Shown here: positions 57,124 through 64,000 of the stretch, in pieces
Numbering within the stretch: the stretch's first letter is position 1
Layout: every line of letters starts with the position of its first letter
DNA from: Pleurostoma richardsiae
Taxonomy: Eukaryota; Ascomycota; Sordariomycetes; Calosphaeriales; Pleurostomataceae
Length of the DNA stretch: 64,000 nucleotides
Reading direction: 5' to 3'
NCBI GenBank assembly: GCA_030052745.1
Contig: JANBVO010000002.1
Span: 1,302,001 to 1,366,000 of the forward strand
Made by a program: the position numbers and the translations under genes
Notes under the pieces: model-generated
Databases searched by the model: none
Told to the model about the DNA's origin: nothing
The model's input: the letters and a program-made list of their open reading frames with translations, nothing else

Positions 57124-58647
57124 CTACTTCTCGGTCTGCTCTTGCCGCTTCGCCTCCCTGTAGCGCTCCAGGTCCTTCTTGTCGCACTCCGCGAACCAGT
57201 GCATCGCCCGGACCCAGCCCTCGTTCTCGCGCACCCGGGGTGGCAGTGTCTCCTCGAGAGGCACCGGGCCCTCCTCCAGCCGCCGCGCCGCCATCCGCTG
57301 GGCGGCCTTGCCGAAGTTCTCCTTCCGGGTGCCGCGCGCCGCGTCCTCTTGCTTCTTCTTCTCCCACCACTGGGCGGAGTGCTGCCGCTTCCACGCCACG
57401 CGCGGGTCGATGTGGGCGAAGAGGGGAGGGTCTCTGGGGCCGGGGGGGTGGCGATCTGGCGCGACGCCGGGAGGCGGCTCCGAGGCGCCCTCCTGCCCGT
57501 AAATAAGGTTGTCTAGACCGGAGCTGTCCAGGCGGGCCGCGAGCCGCTCGCGTCGTTCTTCCGCCGGTGGCTTTTGTATTATCTTTTCCTCCGGCTCCGC
57601 TGTCTTGCGCAGCTCCTTCTTCGGCGATAACACTTTCTTTTGGCTCGGCTTGGGAGCTGGACTTGCTGGTTTGCTTTGCGATTTCTGAGCGACATCGGCA
57701 TAGCGGCTAGCCGCTGGGCTATGTACCTCTCCTCTGTGGCTGAATCCATTTGTAACTGAAGGCGCTGGTGCTCCCGCCTGAAACGTCTGCTCTGGTTTTG
57801 GTTGACCGGTCTGTCTTTGGCGTATCCTCCTATACTTTTCGTCCCACCAGACATTTACGCCTTTATTCAGTGAAAGGTCGTGATTTGCACGCCTGCCCGG
57901 GCTTCCCTTATTCAGTCCGTTCAAGGCCGGTTGCTTTGTATCTTGGCCGCCTGATCTGTTTGTATCCTTGGTATAGAGACCTCCAGCGCTAACACTGGAG
58001 CTCTTGCCGTTCCGGTCTCCATTTGCGTCCTTGAGTACGCTATCTTCTCTCTTCTGTGGCCGGTACGGTGATGATTCTGATGGCGCGTCCGGCGGAGCCT
58101 GCACATTGTCTTTGACTTTATACCGCGGGTCCTGCTGGGGCTTCCTAGGTGGGAGCCCGTTGCTATGTACGGCAGCATTTATATCATAGCTGTGGGTATC
58201 TACAGACATACGCTGCTTTTTCCGTGGCGGACTAGCGAGGCTGCCAGAACTGCCGGGTGGAGAGTAGGCGGAGCTGCGGTATGAGGGCTGCTTCGGGGTG
58301 CTGGGAGCGGGCGTAGGTTTCCATGTTGAGGCTGTCGATGTCTGCTTGGGATATCCATTGGAAGAAGTGAGAGGCGTAGGATTGGGCGCCGTCTTTCTCC
58401 TCATGATCTTATGGCCAAAGGAGGCTCCGGGAACTTGTTCAGAACTCATTCTGAAGTTTTTGGGCGATGAGGAGACGCGCGGTGTGCCTATTGGGCTTTC
58501 TCGATTTATTTTGAAAGTCGCATAATGGGCGGAGCAGAAGACATGGCCGTCCACAGCAGCAGCCGCGCAGCCACTGAATGTACACTTCAAGCGGAAGCCT
58601 TCTGACTCAGCGGTGGCTGGAGAGAAGGGATGGCGCGGCGAAGCCAT
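57124..58647 (-). CDS. basic low-complexity protein with a Cys/His knuckle, unknown function
   Basis: I do not recognise the family. 507 aa from the ATG at 58647 (MASPRHPFSPATAESEGFRL), the first ATG in the frame. Residues 22-41 contain C-x4-C-x10-C-x2-H (KCTFSGC...HVFCSAH), a possible small zinc site. The middle is Pro/Ser/Lys/Gln-rich and probably disordered, with a conserved-looking VNVWWDEKYRRIRQRQ. The C-terminus is helical and highly charged, with aromatic anchors: IDPRVAWKRQHSAQWWEKKK, GKAAQRMAARRLEE and WVRAMHWFAECDKKDLERY. The basic composition and regular long helices suggest a nuclear or nucleic-acid-associated protein, but this is speculation. Coding is supported by one long frame with normal codon use; an upstream exon is possible. 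Confidence 0.7.
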   Translation of the reverse strand: MASPRHPFSPATAESEGFRLKCTFSGCAAAAVDGHVFCSAHYATFKINRESPIGTPRVSSSPKNFRMSSEQVPGASFGHKIMRRKTAPNPTPLTSSNGYPKQTSTASTWKPTPAPSTPKQPSYRSSAYSPPGSSGSLASPPRKKQRMSVDTHSYDINAAVHSNGLPPRKPQQDPRYKVKDNVQAPPDAPSESSPYRPQKREDSVLKDANGDRNGKSSSVSAGGLYTKDTNRSGGQDTKQPALNGLNKGSPGRRANHDLSLNKGVNVWWDEKYRRIRQRQTGQPKPEQTFQAGAPAPSVTNGFSHRGEVHSPAASRYADVAQKSQSKPASPAPKPSQKKVLSPKKELRKTAEPEEKIIQKPPAEERRERLAARLDSSGLDNLIYGQEGASEPPPGVAPDRHPPGPRDPPLFAHIDPRVAWKRQHSAQWWEKKKQEDAARGTRKENFGKAAQRMAARRLEEGPVPLEETLPPRVRENEGWVRAMHWFAECDKKDLERYREAKRQEQTEK

Positions 58648-60339
58648 GATGTTGCCTGGTACTGCAGAGGGCGACGACAACGTGCTGAGCCTATTATTTG
58701 AGACCGAAGAAAAAGACGGCAACTCATAGTTGCTTCTATTTCGGTGACTGTCAAGACACGTTCTACAAGTCCAATTACTGTCTTGGTGTTAGCTACAGAT
58801 CGAGAGCATTGTCATAAAGTAAGCGGCATATGGAGGCAGATGTTGGAGAGATATGACGAGGGTCTAGGCTGCAACGCGTTGCGTATCGCAAAGCACGGCT
58901 TCTTATAAACAAGACCTCAAGTGGCCTCTCGAAAAGGTGTATAGTAAAGACAGGGGGGAAAAAAGCATAAATACCTTTGATCCTGCACGGCAGGCTTATG
59001 GGAGGAGACGTGATAGTTCCTCCCGCACCGGGCACATCGTACCAGTGGTATACCAAGATTATTCCCGCCTGCACACCCGACAGGTAACCACCGTCTGTTG
59101 CTGGATAAACACCGTCCTAAGAAGTGGTTTAGTGGAAGTGGAATTATAAAGAAGGTGATTGTGTGCGTCGTGCAAAAGTTGAAATAAAATACGACAAGAC
59201 GGGGATGGATGGTGGTGGTGAAGTTTGCCTCAGATCTTTTCAGTTTTGCTTTTCAATCGTCATGCTGCCTGACTACGGCGGCTTCGTGAATCTCTACGGC
59301 ACCGGCGTGAGAGGGCCTTAGCAACTTGTCTACCGTTGTCTTTGGCTCGAATCCGTGGCGGCAATTCGAAGACGAGCTCCGAATAACGGTAAAGAGACAC
59401 GGCGAGAAAAAGAGCCGTGTCTTAATGTACTCAAACCACTTCAAAGTCTACGCATAACCGATTGCTTGGGTTGTGCGGACATGAGATGAAGAAAGTGGAT
59501 GAGTGCCTCAGCTTAGGTTGACCAAAGCAGGGCGTTGCCGGTGCGAAGAAATAAACAAAACCAGGAGAGCCGTTCGGCAGTCCGATCTTTTACCAGAGCA
59601 TCATTGACAAAAACTAGTCCTGTGCCCCGATCGCATTGCGACGAGCGTTGACAGCGGGGAGTGAAGGAAATCGAGTATAGGAAATGTAGGGACGTACGAT
59701 AATAGTGCGAGTATATTCGACTCTGGCCCTGGGCGGAGCGCAAAACACCTCAGTTCTCTTATGGGAGGACAGATAGTTTCAATACCCACAAGCAGATGGC
59801 GTTCCAATCACCCCTCAAGTGCTGGCTAACATCAAATCAGCGACTATAGCATGTCAGCAGGTGCTGGCTAGGGAAGGACGTTCGTTGAAGGCACGAGTTG
59901 TCAAGACTGGCCGGCCGTGCTGGTATGGACAAGAAGAGTCACCTGGGTCTCAACCGCCCGGCCAGCACAACAAAGCACCTCTTTCTTTATGAGAGAGGAA
60001 AGAGGAACGCAGTGGAAGATGTGAACTCAGGATATGGAATAAGGCATGTGGCTAATAAGTCCGCGCGCTAGCGGACTCGTCGACGGCGCTAATCCTTATC
60101 GGGCCGCTGAGACGGGCGGCAATATCACGGATCACCATCTTGCCCCGGCTCTCCGCCTGCCGTACTGGGATTAGCGCGGGGCTGTCCCTTTGGCGATAAC
60201 AGCTTGCACGATAACTCCCTACATAACTAGTACGTACGTGGTCTGCGGTGTGCAGACACGGTGCTCTCGGCCAGATTGCGTTCGCTCGGTCCCTGCTTGC
60301 ACGCCTGGGCGTCCTGGGTACGGAGACCTATCTTTCTCG
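58648..60339. promoter_or_regulatory. divergent region, hypothetical gene/SCY1
   Basis: 1.7 kb between divergent starts, so it must contain both promoters. No gene is recognised; short frames here match nothing I know. Confidence 0.4.
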
Positions 60340-63033
60340 ATGGATTTTCTCAAGTCAGCAGTGGCATCTGCCATTGCGAAAGGACCTCCGTTTCCCTATA
60401 CCTTCGGAGACCGTGTTGACCTCGATCAGTCAATCTGGACACTATACAATGGTACAAGACGCGTGAGTTCTACTCGGTCTCGCTCGACTCCTGAGCGCCG
60501 CAACAGTTGCTGACGCGTTTGATAGGAAGATGGGTCAAACTGCAGCATCTTCTCCTTCGACATCACTGCGAACAAGTCTCGGCTACCCCTGGCGAAGAAC
60601 GCGCTCAAGAAGCTGCGGACACTGCGACATCCCGGTGTGATCAAGGTGCTCGACACGGTGGAGGTATGCCTCCCATATATCTAGGGCGCAACATGGAACG
60701 GTTAATTAAGCACCATGTGCAGACGGACACCTACATCTATATTGCGACTGAGCGGCTCGTTCCCCTCCGCTGGCACGTTAAGCGAAAGAGTCTCAGCCCA
60801 GAGACATCGAAGTGGGGTCTGCATAGCATTGCGGTATGGTTGCTGCTCGCAGATCGCCATCTCTCCCAACTCGGTCTGACTCGACTTCTAGAGTACCATC
60901 AAGTTCATCAACGACGACGCCTCCTCTATACACGGCAACCTCAAGGTCGCCAGTGTGTATACCTCGGAAAGTGGAGAATGGAAGCTTGGCGGATTTGAAG
61001 TGCTGAGTAACATCAAAGACGATGAAGCCGTTATATATGTACGCTTCATTCTGTTCAAGTTGTTGTGCTCAGCCAGTTGATACTCGTTTAGACGTACGGA
61101 AGCCTTGTTCCCGACGCGGCGCGATACACCCCTCCTGAACTCGCACAGTCCGGTTGGGATGCTATCAAAAAGAGCCCGCACTCCGCCGTTGACTCCTTCA
61201 ACTTTGGGACCCTGATTTTCGAGGTTTTCAACGGGGACTATATGGGCAGGGATCAGGCAGGTCAGACGAAGAATGTTCCGCCCACTATGCATTCTGGCTA
61301 CAAGCGCCTGGTAAATCCTAACCCGAAGGCTCGAATAAGCGTCGCGCACTTCCTCGAACAAGGATTACGACATGGAGCCTTCTTCGATACGCCACTAATC
61401 AAGTTAACAGAGGGAGTCGACAACCTGGGGGTAAAATCGGCAGAAGAACGGGAGGAGTTTCTAGAGTAAGTCCTAGGATGACTTCAGGACGTGAGCGAGA
61501 GCTAACAAGCATAGCGATCTTGATCAGCTTACTGATGACTTTCCGGAAGACTTCTTCAAGATGAAGGTGCTTCCTGAATTGCTGAAATCTGTGGAATTTG
61601 GAGGTGGAGGTCCGAAGGCGTTTGCTGTTGTTATGAAAATTGCAGCGAAACTGTCAAGCGAAGACTTTGACGCAAAGGTCACTCCGGTGGTTATCCGGCT
61701 TTTCGGCAACCCCGACAGAGCTATACGTGTCTGCCTCCTGGACAGTCTTCCCTTGATGATAGATAGGCTGTCACAAAAGGTGGTTAACGACAAGATCTTC
61801 CCGCAGTTAGTGACGGGCTTTACGGATGTGGCCCCCGTTGTTCGAGAGCAGACCCTGAAGTCTGTGCTCACCATCATCTCCAAGCTTTCCGACCGCACGA
61901 TAAACGGAGAGCTGCTTAGATATCTCGCAAAAACCGCGAACGACGAGCAGCCCGGCATACGAACCAACACGACCATCTGTCTAGGGAAAATAGCCAAGAA
62001 TCTGGCAGCCTCTTCCAGAGGAAAGGTGCTAATTGCAGCCTTCACGCGGTCACTGAGAGATCCTTTTGTTCACGCGAGAAGTGCGTCTCTTATGGCCCTT
62101 GCCGTTACAGGAGAATGCTTTACGGAGGAGGACACGGCTCTGCGCATTCTACCCTCGATTTGTCCTCTGCTTATCGATAAAGAAAAGCTTGTCCGGGACC
62201 AGGCGAGCAAGACTATGGATATATACGTCCAAAAAGTAAAGAAGGCCGCTTCTGCAATGCCTGACACGGTGTTGCCGCCGCCAAATAGCGGAGAGAGCGC
62301 CGGTGCTCCTCGGATGAGCACGCCTCAGCCTAGCGAATCCGCTGCTGCTGCCTGGGCTGGCTGGGCTATATCGTCTTTTACAAACAAGCTCTCGACCGCA
62401 GCGGGAGAGATACAAGTGAACGCGAACAGTTCGCCACAGCCGTCACCTCGGATGCCGGAAGTTAAGCGCATGACAACGACGCCCACCACCTCGGCGTCCA
62501 CCCTGCACCGCCAGGCTCTGAAGTCCCCACAGCCGCAATCGGCGCCGCTGTCGCGGACCTCATCTTCAGCCAACGCGGGCGCGGAGTCGTTCTTCCCAGA
62601 CGCGGAGGCCGCCGAGGACGACGGCGACGCGTGGGGCGAGATGGACGACGGCGGCGACGACAACTTCTTCGACGCGGCCAGCGACACGCAGCCCCAGTCC
62701 ATGTCGTCGTCGACCACCACGATGGGGACCTCGAAGAGGGAGACGCCGAGCACGAGCAGGAACGTGAGCGGCGGCAGCGCCAAGCCATTCGACGACGGCG
62801 CGGAGCCCGACTTCGCCGGCTGGCTCGCCGCGCAGGCGCAAAAGAAGACGGGCGCGGGCAAGCAGTTGCCCAAGGGGCTGGCCAAGTCGGCCCACGCCAA
62901 CGGCAAGACGGCGGCTGCCTCGGCCGCGAAGAAGACGGCCGCGGCCGCCAAGCCGAAGCCGGTGGTTGCAAAGAAGATTGACATGAAGCCGAAGGAGACT
63001 GAGGATGACGACGGTTGGGGCGATGGCTGGTAG
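60340..63033 (+). CDS. SCY1/CEX1-type pseudokinase with HEAT repeats
   Basis: SCYL1-family protein; members act in COPI/clathrin trafficking and in nuclear tRNA export (yeast Cex1). Six exons: 60340-60462, 60526-60663, 60723-60833, 60892-61038, 61092-61465 and 61515-63033; 803 aa. It starts MDFLKSAVASAIAKGPPFPY, the family N-terminus. The kinase-like domain is degenerate: the HRD motif reads HGN (138-140) and DFG reads GGF (157-159), while YTPPELAQSGW keeps the APE-loop-like block. HEAT repeats follow (about 310-560; e.g. LPELLKSVEFGGGGPKAFAV, VTPVVIRLFGNPDRAIRVCL, IRTNTTICLGKIAKNLAAS). The tail is Ser/Ala/Lys-rich and ends in DDDGWGDGW. All five introns are 49-63 nt. Confidence 0.93.
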
Positions 63034-63505
63034 TCAGCCGCTCTACCATCCCTGTCAATTTGAAATAGAGGGGCTTGCGCTTGAGTCTTCTAGCGTCAGC
63101 ATAGGCATATTGGGGAGTTACAGGGTTTTGTAAGTGATTTTTAAGACGGCACATAGCACTGTGCATAATAGGATACCAAATGGTGATGAATAGATGCTCT
63201 CAAAACAAATGCAGATCTGCCTGGAGGAACTGTCCAAGGCCTACGAATCTTGTGATGCCGAAGGACCATTACCCCCTTCCAACCAACGCCTGGCTCATCA
63301 GAATGATTTTCATGTCCTTAGCCGTCCAATCCAACGCGCCTATCACTCTTACACCCAATGCCCCTGACTGTTTTTCCTCTCTGAAAATCTCGAAATCAGT
63401 TCTTGAAGAGAGCCACTCCAAGTACCCATCTCAGTCAGGTTACCACATAAGCGGCGGCGGTTCCAGCGCGAGGAGGCCACCTGTCTCGACTTCGAGGGCC
63501 TCATC
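63034..63505. other. convergent 3' region, SCY1/LST8
   Basis: 472 bp between convergent stops; 3' sequence only. Confidence 0.5.
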
Positions 63506-64000
63506 CTATCTTGCCTCCGAATAGTCGTTCAACGCGACGCACACCGCACCCCTATGATGCCCATTGTACTGACGGATAATCTGCTGACTATGCAGTTCCC
63601 ACAGACGGGCGTAGTGGTCGGAGCACGCCGTGACCAGGTAGGCCGAGTCGGCGCTGAAGGCGCAGTCCCACACCCAGCGTTGGTGGCCTGTCAGCGTGGC
63701 CTCGAGCGGGAAGGGGCGAGGCTCTGCGTCCGGATGCTTGGCCGGGTCGACATCCACCTCCCAGATCTTGGCTGTGTGGTCGGCACTGCAGGTCGCCAGC
63801 TTCTTAACATCTGGAGAGAGCAGTATCCGCGTGATGTACTCCTTATGCGCGGAGAAGTGTGTCACCGGCACCAGTTGCGTGCGGTCGAAGGTCTGAATCA
63901 ACCGCCAGACGAAGACATTGCCCTAAGCCGGGGTCAGCTAGGAGAAGAAAGAGGAAGAAGGCAGTTTGGGGGAGCGGTTGTGGATCGAGTGGAAAGGAAC
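63506..64000 (-). CDS. lst8: LST8, TOR-complex WD40 protein (3' part)
   Basis: Partial gene leaving the window on the right. LST8 stabilises the TOR kinase domain in TORC1 and TORC2. The terminal exon (63922-63506) encodes the last WD40 blades: GNVFVWRLIQTFDR, FSAHKEYITRILLSPDVKKL, ATCSADHTAKIWEV, LTGHQRWVWDCAFSADSAYL, VTACSDHYARLWEL and the hallmark end IIRQYNGHHRGAVCVALNDY. The acceptor TTAG lies at 63923, and 63923-64000 appears to be intron; upstream exons are outside the window. The stop is at 63506-63508, after SEAR. Confidence 0.95.

Overview
The window is nuclear DNA of a filamentous ascomycete (Pezizomycotina, probably Eurotiomycetes-like). The evidence is dense single genes on both strands, introns mostly 49-125 nt with GTRNGT donors and CTRAY-type branch sites, and a gene set (RAD52/RadC, a Btz-domain protein, a four-ZZ NBR1, PTS1 and KDEL targeting signals) typical of such fungi. 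I see no operons, no tRNA or rRNA genes, no intact transposon and no recognisable secondary-metabolite cluster. Gene models were spliced by eye from reading frames and splice consensus, so junctions are inferences.

Layout. 0-5.7 kb: peroxisomal D-amino-acid oxidase, the RFT1 lipid-linked-oligosaccharide protein, and the DEAD-box helicase DBP3 (convergent with RFT1). 5.7-9.0 kb: a relic zone with decayed remains of a CbxX/CfqX-type AAA ATPase (minus), an Msp1-like AAA ATPase (plus) and a short-chain dehydrogenase (plus). 9.0-16.4 kb: accessory-looking genes, namely a signal-peptide protein ending in KDEL, an MDR oxidoreductase, a GNAT acetyltransferase, a multi-pass membrane protein with an apparent frameshift, and an AhpC/TSA-type thioredoxin-fold protein with a telomere-like motif in its intron. 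16.4-18.2 kb: empty.

18.2-31.3 kb: conserved housekeeping genes: UPF1 (nonsense-mediated decay), IMP4 (U3 snoRNP), a plasma-membrane syntaxin (Sso type), TOM70 (mitochondrial import) and an aminodeoxychorismate-lyase-like PLP enzyme (folate). 33.6-45.4 kb: a pepsin-family protease without a visible signal peptide, a Barentsz/CASC3-like exon-junction protein and NBR1 (selective autophagy receptor), separated by long non-coding stretches with simple repeats. 45.9-64 kb: NOP13-like nucleolar RNA-binding protein, STS1/Cut8, RAD52, a mitochondrial aconitase-family enzyme, an unrecognised basic protein, a SCY1-type pseudokinase and the 3' end of LST8.

The genes share themes (ribosome biogenesis: DBP3, IMP4, NOP13; RNA surveillance: UPF1, Btz; trafficking and organelle import: SSO, TOM70, SCY1; TOR and autophagy: LST8, NBR1) but nothing suggests physical co-regulation beyond divergent pairs such as UPF1/IMP4, TOM70/ADCL-like and NOP13/STS1. 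I found no convincing undescribed multi-gene system. The most unusual material is the relic zone at 6.1-8.6 kb and the KDEL-tailed orphan next to it.
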